DNA of 64,000 bases, from NCBI GenBank assembly GCA_951799425.1, contig OX637394.1:9976501-10040500 (forward strand), given 5' to 3'. A program made the translations under genes and the position numbers. Positions 24,236-35,919 of the stretch are shown piece by piece. The notes below the pieces were generated by a model. That model was not told the DNA's origin. It searched no databases and saw only the letters and a program-made list of their open reading frames with translations. Positions within the stretch are counted from its first letter, which is position 1. Every line of letters starts with the position of its first letter. Origin of the DNA: Ilex aquifolium (taxonomy: Eukaryota > Streptophyta > Magnoliopsida > Aquifoliales > Aquifoliaceae).

Positions 24236-25964
24236 GCAATGCTTAAACAAGAAAGAGTTGGAAAATTCCAAGAACTTTACAAAAGAAGAACAAATAAAAA
24301 AGGGTAACGAGAATGCTTTCATGTAGAGCACATATTTACATAGGACTACGGTACAGGTACTACACTTGAAGTAGAATTTTGTAATTCTCTCTTCTATTCA
24401 AAACAGACAGTGAAGTGAACTAACTAAGCTTTAAATTGCTCTAAATATCCAACTTATGGCATTAAAAATACCCAAGAGAGAAATGAAAAGAATAAAAAAG
24501 CCAGAAGAGAAGAATTGTGGGATGCGGCATCATATGCATGGCAAAAATTTCTTGGACCTCAACCAGTTCCCTATTCTACAATTCCACACTAGAAGAAGCA
24601 TTAACCTGCCGCACCTTCAATGTAAAACACACCCTGAATCAACAAATACGATCGCACGCTCAGCATCGGTGGACTTGGAAGCCTGCAGCAAATACACCAG
24701 TGTTCAGCATTGTTATAAATCAATAAAAGCATATGCATAATAATAACAATCTTATAAAAGCACTCAAAAAGGATGAAAGTTTGAAATTCAATTAAAATAA
24801 CATATCAAAATGAGAACCACAAATTTTCAGCAGAAACTATAACATCAACAAGGTCAAGGGTAAAAGCTGCCAAAATATTCCTAGGGAATCAATCTTCACT
24901 TGCATTACAGGGTATAGGTGGTTTGGTTGCAGAATTGGTAGTTTTTTGGGGAATAATTGCCAGTCAAAAATATCTTTTGATGCCAAACTTCATATTTTTA
25001 GGGCATGTAGTATTTGAATCATCATTTATGCATACGATACCAATAACCTGTAAAGGGAAACATGGTCATACAGTGGAGAAAAAAACTTCAATTTCTCTTC
25101 TGTAAAAACTACAAAGCACTACAAGCCTAACATGCAGTCTCTCAATGATATAATAGTGAGAGAAAACAAAAGGTGACACAGGGTTTTTAACATGTCAAAA
25201 CAGTACAATACAAATCTGAGATACTGATCCCTGCAAGAGAATGCAATCTTGCATTATTGAGGATTTACAACCAATTCCAAATTTGGTGTGGAGAAGGAAT
25301 ATGTACTACGAATAATATAAAAATGGGATAGCTCTGATGCACATGAGAGGAAGCGGCAAAGTGAATTAAACAGTGGCAATGATGTACACAAGCTTTTCAA
25401 GAACAAGTTAACAGTTTCATGATCGAGGATCTTCAATTCATAGCATCTAACAAATTTTAAGTTCATAAAATCGGACAACTTTAGAGCTGCTGCATATAAA
25501 CTACATCAAAATACAGTGGAGATGTGTACGTATCACACTGAATCACTAAACTTGTGTAACTGGTTGTGATGTGCAGCTGTGCATACATGCACATATAACT
25601 TAATAGAGAGGCAATTGAACCAAATTCCCGTTGTGGCAAAATACTTGGGCACCCTAAGCCCCAGAGAAACATGCATGTCATATGAAACCATAAATTCACA
25701 AATGTAATAAGGAGAAATATTATAGCAAAATAGACAGAAGCCCACAGGTTATCAATGTACAGCTGCTGCTTTCCAACAGAAAAAGAATTTTCAAGCGAGC
25801 AAGATGGCAGAATAACTGCTGCGTGAGTAGTTAAAAATAACCTAAAACGAGTTACGAGTACCATTTTTTAACCAATTAATAGTCTTTCCGAGTACTAATA
25901 AAAGCAATAATGCAGGATAGCCGGTAATCAGCACAGTCCACAAAAAAACTACCTGGAGAGCTCC
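24236..25964 (-). other. 3' flank of the NFRKB-like gene; possible 3'UTR intron
   Basis: No coding region found; a 127-codon minus-strand frame at 25481-25864 lacks any family resemblance. Twelve nt after the stop, CTCTCCAG is followed by GTAGTTTT (donor at 25952), and TTTGCTGCAG at 24683 could be the matching acceptor. That would give a 1270-bp 3'UTR intron and a terminal exon from 24682 leftwards. This is inference from splice-site appearance alone. Confidence 0.3.
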
Positions 25965-28900
25965 TCAAGATAAGCTAGTGCTTAGAAGTTCAGCTGGAGG
26001 GCCAAACGCTTCATCATCAAAATCTTCATTTGTGGAGTTTTCTTGACAAAGAATCTTGTTCTCTTGCATGGGATTCAAGCCAAGAGCATTCCATTCCATT
26101 GGAGGACCGCGATGCATGGCACTTTGTCCAGATCCATGACTGGTCTCATCATTTTCCTCGGCAGGATGCCTACTACCATGATACACAAGCTCTGCTCTTA
26201 TTTCATCACCCATGAAAGATGGCTCAGCATTAAGATCAGAGCTCAAATCAATACCAGTTTGTTCTTCAGGCCCATGATAGGCCACAGTCACTGTTCCCTG
26301 GTCAAATGGCTCAGCAGCTTCTTTCTTTGGTCTTTTCCATTTTTTTGTGGAAGAAGTCCCATCATCCTCGAAGTCTTCTTCTTCTCTCTCTCTATGTAAA
26401 TAAACCCATAATTTCCTCTCCCCGTCAAACTGTACACAAGGATCACGTTCATAATGCAAACGATCCAAGGCTCCGCTAACAACTTGATTAACTTGTGCCT
26501 CAGAGACTTCTTCCACAATAAATTGTGAGTCTCTTAACAAAGTACAAACATCTGCTCTGGTTCCTATACTTCCAGGCAATCTTGCAGCCGCATCTCTCAC
26601 TAGACAAAGAATTGTGACATGGGGAGGCCGATCTCGCTTCAACATAAAATGGTCTCGGGCTTTTGATGTTGGTTTACCACCACACCTTCTCAAGGGAGCA
26701 ACAATAGATTTTCTACCATCAAGAGCTGTGTAAGAGAAGGCCCTATCAGGAATTGAATACCTAAGAATTTCCTCCTTACGGAAATACGATCTCACTTCTT
26801 CAGAGCTGGGACTGATGGTGGTGAGACTCTTCTGAGCTCTCAGGTCCCTAAACCTTTCTTTCTCATCCAAGTTGAACTGCATCAATGTCAAAGGAGGAGC
26901 AGGAAGACTTCCTATTTGTCGAAGAGTCTCTAGACCACTTTTCAGCCAATTAGCAAATGCATCCACTAATTTCACAAGCATTTTGTGAGGCAGACCCCAA
27001 GCTTCTGGAGATGTCACCTCCTCAACAGCCTCATGATCTGATGAATTATGAGAAACTGGACCGATCCAGGACCAATTTTTCATAGACTTTTCATAGTATG
27101 CCAGAGCCTTCCACCCTTTTGCACCTAACGGTGCTGTTTTAGATGAAATTATTTTCAGAACTCCTCTAACCAAATCCTGCAGTGGTTCTTGGGTTTCAAG
27201 AATACAAGGATCTCCAGGGTTTGATCTCACACGACTGACAATTTCCTGAACAGTAAGAGAAGGGAGATTTACTTGCCCAGAATGGTCTGAGTTATTGTTG
27301 TCCAAGTTCTCATGCGAATGAACCCCATCAGTGACTTCCGGCTTCCTATCTTCTTCCTCCCTGAGTTTCTGTATTCCATCATTCTTATCAACATCTTGGC
27401 CAACATCTAAAGAATCCTCTGGAAGTAGAGTAATCATTGCCTTGCGAACGGCTGAAAGAAGATGAATAATGGAGAACGAGAAGCCAGTATGAACTGTAGG
27501 TGTGATCAAAGTAAATGGCTTTTTTTGTGGTTTAGTGTGAACTTCTATATCTTCTACTGCCATTTCTGTAGAAGGCAGCTCTGAAGCTCCCTTTTCTAAT
27601 GTACCTATGCCATCCTCCAATTTCTTTTTTCCCCGTTTCTTTGCGGAGGTGGTATCATCATGTTGCTGAGGGATAGAGCGCAGGAAATCATTGTCACCTC
27701 GCTCATCCATGTATGCCACATCATCCTTCAGTTTCCGCTTCTTGGTCTCAGAGTTGCACCCTAATATATGGGCATCAGATCTTTCACAATGATCATCCAC
27801 ATACGCTTCAATGAATTGACCTTTCTTCCCCAATCTACCAGCAACTCCATTATCCCCTGCCAATTGATGAGTTCTGATGGAAATGTCATCCACGTCAGCC
27901 ATGTAATCATGGTAATAGTTTGATGGAGGGTCAGAATACTCACGCCCAACTTCCCGTCTCTGTCTTCTCTCTGCAGGGTAGGCCTTCAGCGAGGATATAT
28001 GAAACCTTCTGTTCTGCTCTTCCCGCAACTGGCCATTACTTCCCAACTTGTAAATTTGCTTCTGATCGTCATCACCATTTAAGCTACCTGATCCGATGAA
28101 ATAACTGTCATCCAAACCTTGAGCAGTGGAACCATTCAAGTGATCCATATCATGCATCTTTCCCTTCTGCTTGGCTTTCAAAGAGTAGTTTTCTACTTCT
28201 GCCATATGCAGGTGTTCTCCAAAATCACCCCGATTTCTGGAGGAGTGCGATAATCCATCAAGAGTCCGAGTATTATCTCTTTTATCTTTCTTAGCAAATT
28301 TAGCCTTCTTAGAATCAGGACCAGATTTCATTGCTGATAAACCACTGGGGAAAACAAATTTGCTCCTCATCAAGGGATTGTCGTCCTCATCTTCATCAAT
28401 TTGATCAGATGAGTCTGACTCTGTTTCCTCGCTTTTAACAAACGTTCTAAAACCTTTCACCGATGCCATGCCTCGCCCTCCATTCTGCATAGAAGTTGCC
28501 CTGACCGTCTCCTGTGATGGCTTTGCCCTATGTTCAGACTGAAATAACCTATCATTAACTTGTAGATCAGGAGACCCTCTCCCTATTTTCCACTTCTTGC
28601 TCTTAACTTTCCCATCATTAACTTTGGATAATGGGTCAACAGAGAAATGCTCTCGTTGTGTTTTGTTATGCCAAAGTGGTTCAGTTCCGTTGTATAATTC
28701 AATTTGACTTCCTTTCAGAGACAAATTCGGAGCCTGGTTTTTCGCAAATTTCATCTGATCATCAACAGCAACTAGCGAAACATTGGTAGGGTAATTGACC
28801 CTTTTACCATGATCATCAATGATTCTCAGAGTAGATGGTTTTGAAGTTAACATCCTGATATCTGATAACTGATTCACATTCTTCTTTCTACCATATGGAT

Positions 28901-30119
28901 GTGACTCATTCTTCAAAGACATAGGCAGGCCGATGAAGCCATCCACATATTCTTCACCTCTCAAACCTTCATGTTTTTTCCCCATTTTAAAAGCCCCAGA
29001 TTTATCTGTTGCACTGATTCGTGAGAAATTCCAATCTCTCTCAATAGCCACTTCATACATAGTTTCTTCTGCATCATCATAACCTCTGATCTGGTCCCTC
29101 ATCCGAACTGCGACCCCAGAATCATACCCTGCTGCCTTCTTCTCTATGGAAAGTGCTAATGCAGAACCACGAGCACCCGATCTCATCTCCATCCCCTGAT
29201 GAACTGAAGGAAAGCGTCCTGCTGCAGTAGACATCTTTGATCCAGCCAACTTCAATGTTCCTTTTGGATTCTTCTTTGCATACTTTGCTGGTTCCATGGC
29301 CATTTGCCTAGCTGGACTCGCCCCATATCCAGAATAACGACCCAATTTCGGCCCAAGTTTCTGATCCTTCATCCTTTTTTTGCTCCACAATCCGTCTGCT
29401 GACTCTTCTCTTTCAGAAGAGTCACTCTCCAACTCTTCCATATTCTCATACATTAAACTCTTCTGACTCTTCATTATGTTCAACACACGAAGCTTCTCTT
29501 CGATGCTATACCCCCTACAGTTAAACCAAGTATCCCTTATCAGGCAAAAATTAGTGACCATTGAGTTCTGATGCTTCCGCAAAAGATGATAATGCTGTCT
29601 CTTCTGAAAGAACTTCAAACCCTGCCTATAAAGGGCAACCCTCGGTTCACATAATCCTCCCTTCAACATTCCGAATAACTTATCAATAGGATTCCCAAAA
29701 TGAAGATTATCCCCTGTAAAGAGCTCTTTCAATGTCCGCATAAATGCCTCTTGGTCCATATCCGGAAGGTACTTTGCAAGATTAAATCTTTCCTCCTCGG
29801 ACAAAATATCATTCCACACGTCCATAGACAACACATCATTCAAGGATTGAAGATCGTACAATTCAAATGGTATGCTACAAGTTTGATCCCCAACCTGGCA
29901 AAACTCGTCCCCAGTTTCCCCTAATTCCAACAAATCAAAATCATCTGATCCTGCCCCAGAATCACAGTCATCGAACTCATCATCATCATCATCAGCCGAT
30001 TCAATAACTGAGTTCCGCCTCTGAAACTCGTCTTCCTCACTTGACATACTCTCCCTACTATGAGACGAAAACTCCGAATCCAATCTTGAAACCTTAAAGC
30101 TATTCTTTTCAATCGCCAT
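25965..30119 (-). CDS. NFRKB-like INO80-complex-associated nuclear protein
   Basis: One uninterrupted coding exon of 1384 aa. Residues about 40-65 are strongly acidic (DDDDDEFDD). Residues about 90-205 hold the conserved N-terminal NFRKB region (DVWNDILSEEERFNLAKYLP, FGNPIDKLFGMLKGG, LRKHQNSMV), related to the DEUBAD fold that docks on UCH37-type deubiquitinases in INO80. A long basic, low-complexity middle with KKRK- and KKWK-type clusters is probably nuclear-targeting linker. Around 1020-1200 is the conserved C-terminal block (VRSYFRKEEILRYSIPDRAF, then HVTILCLVRDAAARLPG and RADVCTLLRDSQFI), corresponding to the NFRKB winged-helix region. Role by family: subunit or partner of the INO80 chromatin remodeller; plant members are poorly characterised. 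The start ATG is followed by acidic conserved sequence, and the gene fills the expected length. Confidence 0.88.
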   Translation of the reverse strand: MAIEKNSFKVSRLDSEFSSHSRESMSSEEDEFQRRNSVIESADDDDDEFDDCDSGAGSDDFDLLELGETGDEFCQVGDQTCSIPFELYDLQSLNDVLSMDVWNDILSEEERFNLAKYLPDMDQEAFMRTLKELFTGDNLHFGNPIDKLFGMLKGGLCEPRVALYRQGLKFFQKRQHYHLLRKHQNSMVTNFCLIRDTWFNCRGYSIEEKLRVLNIMKSQKSLMYENMEELESDSSEREESADGLWSKKRMKDQKLGPKLGRYSGYGASPARQMAMEPAKYAKKNPKGTLKLAGSKMSTAAGRFPSVHQGMEMRSGARGSALALSIEKKAAGYDSGVAVRMRDQIRGYDDAEETMYEVAIERDWNFSRISATDKSGAFKMGKKHEGLRGEEYVDGFIGLPMSLKNESHPYGRKKNVNQLSDIRMLTSKPSTLRIIDDHGKRVNYPTNVSLVAVDDQMKFAKNQAPNLSLKGSQIELYNGTEPLWHNKTQREHFSVDPLSKVNDGKVKSKKWKIGRGSPDLQVNDRLFQSEHRAKPSQETVRATSMQNGGRGMASVKGFRTFVKSEETESDSSDQIDEDEDDNPLMRSKFVFPSGLSAMKSGPDSKKAKFAKKDKRDNTRTLDGLSHSSRNRGDFGEHLHMAEVENYSLKAKQKGKMHDMDHLNGSTAQGLDDSYFIGSGSLNGDDDQKQIYKLGSNGQLREEQNRRFHISSLKAYPAERRQRREVGREYSDPPSNYYHDYMADVDDISIRTHQLAGDNGVAGRLGKKGQFIEAYVDDHCERSDAHILGCNSETKKRKLKDDVAYMDERGDNDFLRSIPQQHDDTTSAKKRGKKKLEDGIGTLEKGASELPSTEMAVEDIEVHTKPQKKPFTLITPTVHTGFSFSIIHLLSAVRKAMITLLPEDSLDVGQDVDKNDGIQKLREEEDRKPEVTDGVHSHENLDNNNSDHSGQVNLPSLTVQEIVSRVRSNPGDPCILETQEPLQDLVRGVLKIISSKTAPLGAKGWKALAYYEKSMKNWSWIGPVSHNSSDHEAVEEVTSPEAWGLPHKMLVKLVDAFANWLKSGLETLRQIGSLPAPPLTLMQFNLDEKERFRDLRAQKSLTTISPSSEEVRSYFRKEEILRYSIPDRAFSYTALDGRKSIVAPLRRCGGKPTSKARDHFMLKRDRPPHVTILCLVRDAAARLPGSIGTRADVCTLLRDSQFIVEEVSEAQVNQVVSGALDRLHYERDPCVQFDGERKLWVYLHREREEEDFEDDGTSSTKKWKRPKKEAAEPFDQGTVTVAYHGPEEQTGIDLSSDLNAEPSFMGDEIRAELVYHGSRHPAEENDETSHGSGQSAMHRGPPMEWNALGLNPMQENKILCQENSTNEDFDDEAFGPPAELLSTSLS

Positions 30120-30216
30120 TCAACATAACCCACACAAAATCAACCCAGCCACAATTTCTCCCGATATCACACCTTTCCCACCCAATTTCCAATATTCACA
30201 ATTCCAATCAAAAACC

Positions 30217-30409
30217 CTAGCGGAAAAAAACCAATAACAAGGATTCAAAATCTAAACACTTATTTGGAAAAATGCAACATATAAACAAAATATCATATGA
30301 GTAAATCCGGGGGGAAAAAAAAAAAACAGCTCTCAACCAATTCTAAGACATCACAAAACTACATATATTTTTGTACACATACATAGACTGCAATTCAACA
30401 TAGAGTTAC
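30217..30409 (-). other. Probable 5'UTR intron of the NFRKB-like gene
   Basis: On the minus strand GGAATTGAG is followed by GTAACTC (donor, position 30409 inward) and TTTTTTTCCGCTAG ends the intron at 30217. The 193-bp interval is AT-rich, with a good pyrimidine tract. It leaves a 5'UTR exon upstream of 30410 and a second of about 97 nt before the ATG at 30119. Confidence 0.5.
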
Positions 30410-30900
30410 CTCAATTCCGTGGTTTAGGTTGGAGTTGCAGGACAAGGCTGAAATCTGAACGGTGATGGAGGAGAGAGAAACCATTCGCGAAAAGGAGGTG
30501 ACCCATTTTCTTGAATATTATTACCAAGACTCTGGAAACCCTTAAAGAGGCGTTAGTCATCAATAGACGACAATAGGGTAAGGAAGAAGAAGACGAGGAC
30601 GTGGTGGGTGCCTGGGCCGTCTGATGAGGGTGAGTTGAAAAAGACAAAAAAGGGCACGCAAGTGAGAGATAGAGAAGGGGGGGGGGCGTGTGTGTGTTTT
30701 TTTTGCAGAGGCGTAGAGAGAGAAAGAGGGAGGAGGAGGAGAGAGAAAAAGGGGGTTTGTTGTTGTTGTTGTTGTTGTTGGTGTTGAAGGTGGTGACTCA
30801 GCGACTGAGTCGAAACCCTGGTTGCAGGGAAGAAGCGTGATGTGGGTCATTGCTTGGCGATTTGATTTTCGGAATCTCGCGGCCGTCCGATCTGTGACTG
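30410..30900 (-). promoter_or_regulatory. 5' leader and promoter region of the NFRKB-like gene
   Basis: Minus-strand leader with CAA-repeat (about nine units near 30757-30782), CT-rich tracts and a poly-C run near 30679-30686. The transcription start is not evident. Low-complexity leaders are common in broadly expressed plant genes. Confidence 0.4.
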
Positions 30901-31080
30901 TCTGTGATCTAATAGACTAGTGCTCTCTTACTTCTCCCTCTTTATACTTATGCCCCAAAAATAATGACAGTAGATAGAAGAATTTGTTTAGTTGTCGCAG
31001 AAAAAATTCATTACCCAGAGGGATTAAAAAAAGGTTCTAAGAGAAAAAGGATCTCAATGAAAACTTCTCAGTCTCATACC

Positions 31081-31295
31081 TAGCGTGTCAATCGTATCGT
31101 GTGTGTGACTCACGTGTCATGTTATTTATATTGTGTCATTGTTATTTGTATTGTGTTTGTATTAAAATTCACGAAAAAAAATTATTTAATATGTTTTGAG
31201 TATTAAATATTAATTTAGATTACTTATTATGCGTATTTAATAATCGTATCAATTTTATAATCGTTTATGTCAACGGATCAGAGCTGACACCCCTA
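31081..31295. mobile_element. 215-bp non-autonomous hAT element, second copy
   Basis: It starts TAGCGTGTCAAT and ends TGACACCCCTA, flanked by CTCATACC and CCCATACC (7 of 8 identical). Length and interior match the copy at 3052-3266. It lies just upstream of the NFRKB-like promoter. Confidence 0.8.
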
Positions 31296-31299
31296 CCCA

Positions 31300-32881
31300 T
31301 ACCTCGCCACGATCTCAAATAACCATCTCATATCATATCAATTAAGAGTAATTCTACATATACTTAAAAATTAGACTTGATAATCACAACTATTGAATAG
31401 GTAGTGAGTCTCAATAAATGTTGGGACCCACAGTGAAATCAATTAGTGAAAAATAAGAGAAAAATCTCTCATAAATTTATCAAGTTTTGAACTCAGGATT
31501 TCTAATATTAGTACTTATTCATTTCTCCACTAGATTTATCCCTGGGAGTTTTCATTTTTTATTTTATCTTTTTTTTATTCTAATATTTGTACAATCAATA
31601 GTCACAATTAGATCAAAAAAAGATCAATGGGTAAAAAATATATTTCAATAAATTAGTGAAAAATAATTTTTGATACTGTAGCACTATCAAAAAGAAAAAA
31701 AAATTATCCAACAACGTTATATGATCGAACAATGACAAGAGGTAAACTCGTACATCTGAATTCAAGCTTTTTAACCGTCATAAAATTTAAGTTTAATTGA
31801 TATAGGTAATTAATGGGGAATTTATGTGCATCTAACATCTACATTACAATCATGAATTTAAAATACCTGTGGCTACTACACTGATTGGTTATTGAAAAAA
31901 ACATAGAGAATGTTTGGATACACCTTAAATGGCATGAAAATCATTTTGCTCGGAAAGAAAGTAGATTAATTTGAAGAACATATAATACTTTTCTTTTCCT
32001 TTTTTGCGGATGTATCATTTTTTTAAATCATCACTTTGAAATATATCATCCATTGAGACCATAATATCCCATATTTTAAGGCACACAAGATGTATATGTA
32101 GAGAATAATTTTTATTGACGGGTTTAGAATCACTAATCATGACTTGACAATTGGATTAAAGACACGTGATACTTGGCACATGCCGAAAAAAGTTGTGTTA
32201 GAGTAACTCTATTATGACTGAACTGATAAAAGTACAACCGATCATGGGTGTAATTTGGGTGAACAGATTGAATAGAAACCCGATCAACGAGAAATCAATT
32301 AAAAATAGTCTGCGTGGTAAAAAACATTCCTTAATAGGGAATTGTGTGTCGAACAGAGCCTTGTGAAGTATGCTCATAAATAGATACTATGAGACTATAA
32401 TTTGAATAAGAGTCTGACTCTGTCGTTTGAAGATTGAGCCATATTCGAACAAGAACGGATAGTTAGGTTATTCCTATAAACCCGAAGAGATTGACATGAT
32501 GAAGCATGGGCATTAATAAAGAATAAAACTGAGCAAGAAGATAGCTAGACTATACCAGATAACCAGAAGTGGTGAACAAGAAAAAGAAGTCCAAAAAGAT
32601 TTCTATACGAATTGAGAAAAAAATTAAAACAATTAGTGAGAAAAAAAGTGGGGAAAATATCAAGTTTACGGAGAAATCTTTTGTGTGAATGGTCTTGTTA
32701 TTGGCTCACTAAAATATCCTTGGGTTTCTCCATAAGTTATATTGAATGGAGATCTCCTTCAATATATTTTTAATTTATTTCCTAATGGATTATCAATTAT
32801 TAATGAATGAGAGATTTATTTGTACAGTAAATTCTACTTAAATGCATGATAAATGATCCCCGTAAGAAAGAAATTAAAAAA
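31300..32881. other. Intergenic, no gene
   Basis: AT-rich spacer with no recognised coding sequence, RNA gene or clear repeat boundaries. Confidence 0.4.
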
Positions 32882-32882
32882 A

Positions 32883-33027
32883 GAGCAATGCTATATAACT
32901 CAAATTGCATCCCAAATGAAGGAGGACCATTGGATCAGTGGATCCCATTTAAAAAAGTTGATAGGACTCATTCATCCAATGGTTCTCCTTCATTTGGGAT
33001 GCAAATTTGGGTTACATAGTATTTCTC
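32883..33027. mobile_element. Foldback MITE of about 145 bp
   Basis: The arms GAGCAATGCTATATAACTCA... and the reverse complement of ...GGGTTACATAGTATTTCTC pair over roughly 60 nt, including CATTGGATCAGTG/CATTCATCCAATG. Flanked by TTAAAAAA on both sides, which would be an 8-bp duplication but is low in complexity. Confidence 0.7.
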
Positions 33028-33666
33028 TTAAAAAATATATATATTCGAGGAAGACCAATCATTTTTATTCTGTTGAATCCAGGGGTGGCTCAAGGTAAAT
33101 TGAGGCCTAAAGCGGTAATACTAAATGAGACCTTTTTATTTTTAGTATTATTTTAAAAAAAAAAATATTTTTAATTTTTTTAAGTGAGAGAGGAGGATGT
33201 GATATTTTGTTTTTGTTTTTTAAAGAGAGGGAGAGATTTTATTTATTTATTTTTTAAATTTTTGATTTTTGAGTTTCTAATATTATGGATTGAATTGTAA
33301 GCCCAAATTATTGAAATTATAATTTTTTGATTGGGCTTAAATTTTTTGGGGCCTTTTTATAAGGCCTAAAATTTTCATGGATTTAAATTTTTGGGAAATT
33401 TGGAGGCCGGTCCCCCTATATGGACTTAAGTCCGTCAAGTAAACTTATTTGTTATGAAGTCCGTTTTTTGTCAATTTTACCATACTATCCCTTCCCTTTA
33501 GAAATGAAATAAAACTAAAAATTAAAAACTCCTAAATCTTAGGAGTTTGACTAACATTAAAATATTTTCTCTCTCATATCTATCTATATCCATATATAAG
33601 TTAAGAGTTTGACTAACATTAAAATTTTCCCTCTCTCTTATCTATCTATATCTATATATAGGTTAG

Positions 33667-33725
<59 letters not shown>
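33667..33725. repeat. (TA)n microsatellite
   Basis: About 29 uninterrupted TA units, inside the nested Mutator-like element. Confidence 0.95.
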
Positions 33726-33728
<3 letters not shown>

Positions 33729-34284
33729 GTAACATATATATTAATACAAATACAAAAAAAATGTTACTATTTAATAGTAACATATATATAGGTTATCTAT
33801 CTATATTCAATTTTTTTTATGTTTAAATGTTACTATTTTTTTATGTTTAAATAATAACATTCAAATACAAAAAAAAGTTATCATTTGGACACAAAAAATA
33901 ATACATTTAAACATAAAAAAATAGTAACATTTAAACATAAAAAAAATTGAAACATTTAATATTAATATTTTTAAAAAATAACAACAGTAACATGTTCAAC
34001 AAAAATATTAACATGTTCAACAAAAATTAACAAAAACTGTAATATACTTAACAATAATTATTTCTCTCAAAAAAATAGTACCATTCAAACATAAAAAAAT
34101 AGTAATATTCAAAAACAAAACAAATAGTAGCATTGAATATTAATATTTAGTAAAATAATAGTAGTAACATGCTCAACAAAAACAGTAACATACTCAAAAT
34201 AATAGTAACGTGAACAGTAACATACTCAACAAAAGCAGTAACATGAACAGTAACATAATAAAAAAAATAGTAACATGAATTTGA

Positions 34285-34285
<1 letters not shown>

Positions 34286-34325
<40 letters not shown>

Positions 34326-34339
34326 AAGCGCTTTGAATT

Positions 34340-34404
<65 letters not shown>
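34286..34404. repeat. Paired (TA)n(GA)n compound microsatellites
   Basis: Two successive TA-then-GA tracts separated by a short AAGCGCTTTGAATTTGA spacer. The second ends in a repeat of similar text (GGACTTTGAATTTGA), so the pair looks like a local tandem duplication. Confidence 0.9.
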
Positions 34405-34409
<5 letters not shown>

Positions 34410-35198
34410 TTGAATTTGAATTTTAAATTTATGATGGAGATTTTATTGACATATTTTAATTGACCTTGAATTAAGGGATAACAATTTCCAAAATAGGAAA
34501 TTAATTTAACTTCCTTTCAAGGAAGGGTATTTTTGAGATAAAAAAAAAAAGTGGACTTAAGTCATTACATATAATTTTAAACATGGACTTAGCCCCTTAT
34601 AAGTTTCCTTGCAGGACTTATCTCCAAACAAGTACATCTAGGGGGACTCACTTCCAATTTTCACTAAATTTTTTATGTGGACTAGTTATATATCTACAAT
34701 TATGGGGCCTTCTAAAAATTTAGGGCCTAAAGTCAATGCTTTTTTTTTAATACTATAGGGCCGACCCTGGTTGAATCAATAAAACATACTTATTGAAACA
34801 TCTATATCTATATGCCATAGATATGAATAGAGGTAAAAAAATATTTCACATCATCGTCACATGTTGTTATCGTCCAATAAAAATATACTAAAAAAATAAA
34901 TGAATCTCATACAATTAAATAACTTGCTTCTTCGTGTAATCCACCCCCCGGTGTAAGTTAAAGATGTTCAATTTATCAAATTCATCATATTTTTATTAGA
35001 TATCACATGATATTACTGATAAGATATAATAGTCACATTGAATATTTAGTCGAACGGAAACGCTTTCGTGTGCAAAGAATTCTAATTGGGTACTGTTGCA
35101 AAAGGAGCATGGCACAAATCATTAGGAATTGTTTAATGGTTAAACTTGATTTTTGGTAATTTAGATATATCATATTCAATCAATTCTCACAACTCTTA

Positions 35199-35919
35199 TG
35201 CTCCGTTTGGTACGATGAAAAAGTGGAAGGATGAAAAATTGGAAGGATGGAAAGTGGGATGGATAAATAAAACATCATGTTTGGTAAGAAAGGAAAGTAG
35301 GAATGATGGAAAAGTGGATGGATTAACTTTCCTTCCAACTCACCAAAATCAATCCCTCCAAAATCGGAAGGAAAGTGGATGGAAAGTTAATTATTTGTGT
35401 TGAGATGTATCTTATTTGTCTATATATCTTTTAATATATACATATATATACATTAATTTCATATAAAAATACAATGATAAAATATGTATTTATATATATA
35501 TATATTTTTAAAAAATTTTAAAAATAATTTTAAAATTAAAAAAATTAAAAAAATTAAAAAAATTAAAAAAATTAAAAAATTAAAAAATTAAAAAATTAAA
35601 AACTAAAAAATAAAAATAATAAACAGGCCAACTCGTAACTTGATACGACACAATTAATTAAATGAGTTGAGTTAGATTTTACTAATATTCGACATAAATC
35701 CGTAATGACTCAACACGAATTTGTCACGATATGACTCGATTGTCACCTCTAATTTTATCCAGCACAAAAAAAAAAAAAAAAAAAATTTAGTCATTTTTAT
35801 TTTCCATCCATCCATCCAACCAAACACGAAGGAAGGAAAGTGTATCCATCCTACTTTCCTTCCTTGAAGGATAGAAAGTGTATCCCTCCTACTTTCCATC
35901 CTTCCTATCAAACGGAGCA
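35199..35919. mobile_element. 721-bp TIR element with 3-bp duplication
   Basis: It starts TGCTCCGTTTGGTA and ends TATCAAACGGAGCA, flanked by TTA (35196-35198 and 35920-35922). Both subterminal regions are full of GGAAGGATGGAAAGT-type words in opposite orientation. TTA duplication suggests PIF/Harbinger. The middle holds an (ATTAAAAA)n tract (35510-35610) and a hAT-like relic (35610-35755: ACTTGATACGACAC, ending GATTGTCACCTCTAA). Confidence 0.75.

Larger units (their letters stand above)
33393..34664. mobile_element. Mutator-like (MULE) element nested in the hAT element
   Basis: It starts GGGAAATTTGGAGGCCGG and ends in the complement of GTGAAAATTGGAAGTGAG, both followed inward by GTCCCCCTA and then by GGACTTA/AAACTTAT words. 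A perfect 9-bp duplication TAAATTTTT flanks it (33384-33392 and 34665-34673), the length typical of Mutator. The interior is non-coding: AACATTTAAACATAAAA-type repeats plus TA and GA microsatellites. Confidence 0.85.
33080..34769. mobile_element. hAT element of 1690 bp, host of a nested insertion
   Basis: It starts CAGGGGTGGCTC and ends GGGCCGACCCTG, flanked by a perfect 8-bp duplication GTTGAATC (33072-33079 and 34770-34777). GGCCTAAA words sit near both ends. Without the inserted Mutator-like element the host is only about 410 bp. No transposase. Confidence 0.88.

Noticed and set aside
25481-25864. 127-codon minus-strand open frame next to the NFRKB-like stop
   Set aside because: No family resemblance and no gene structure; it lies in the 3' flank or a possible 3'UTR intron.
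33609-34463. Open frames rich in YIYIYI and RERERE
   Set aside because: Direct translation of TA and GA microsatellites inside the Mutator-like element.
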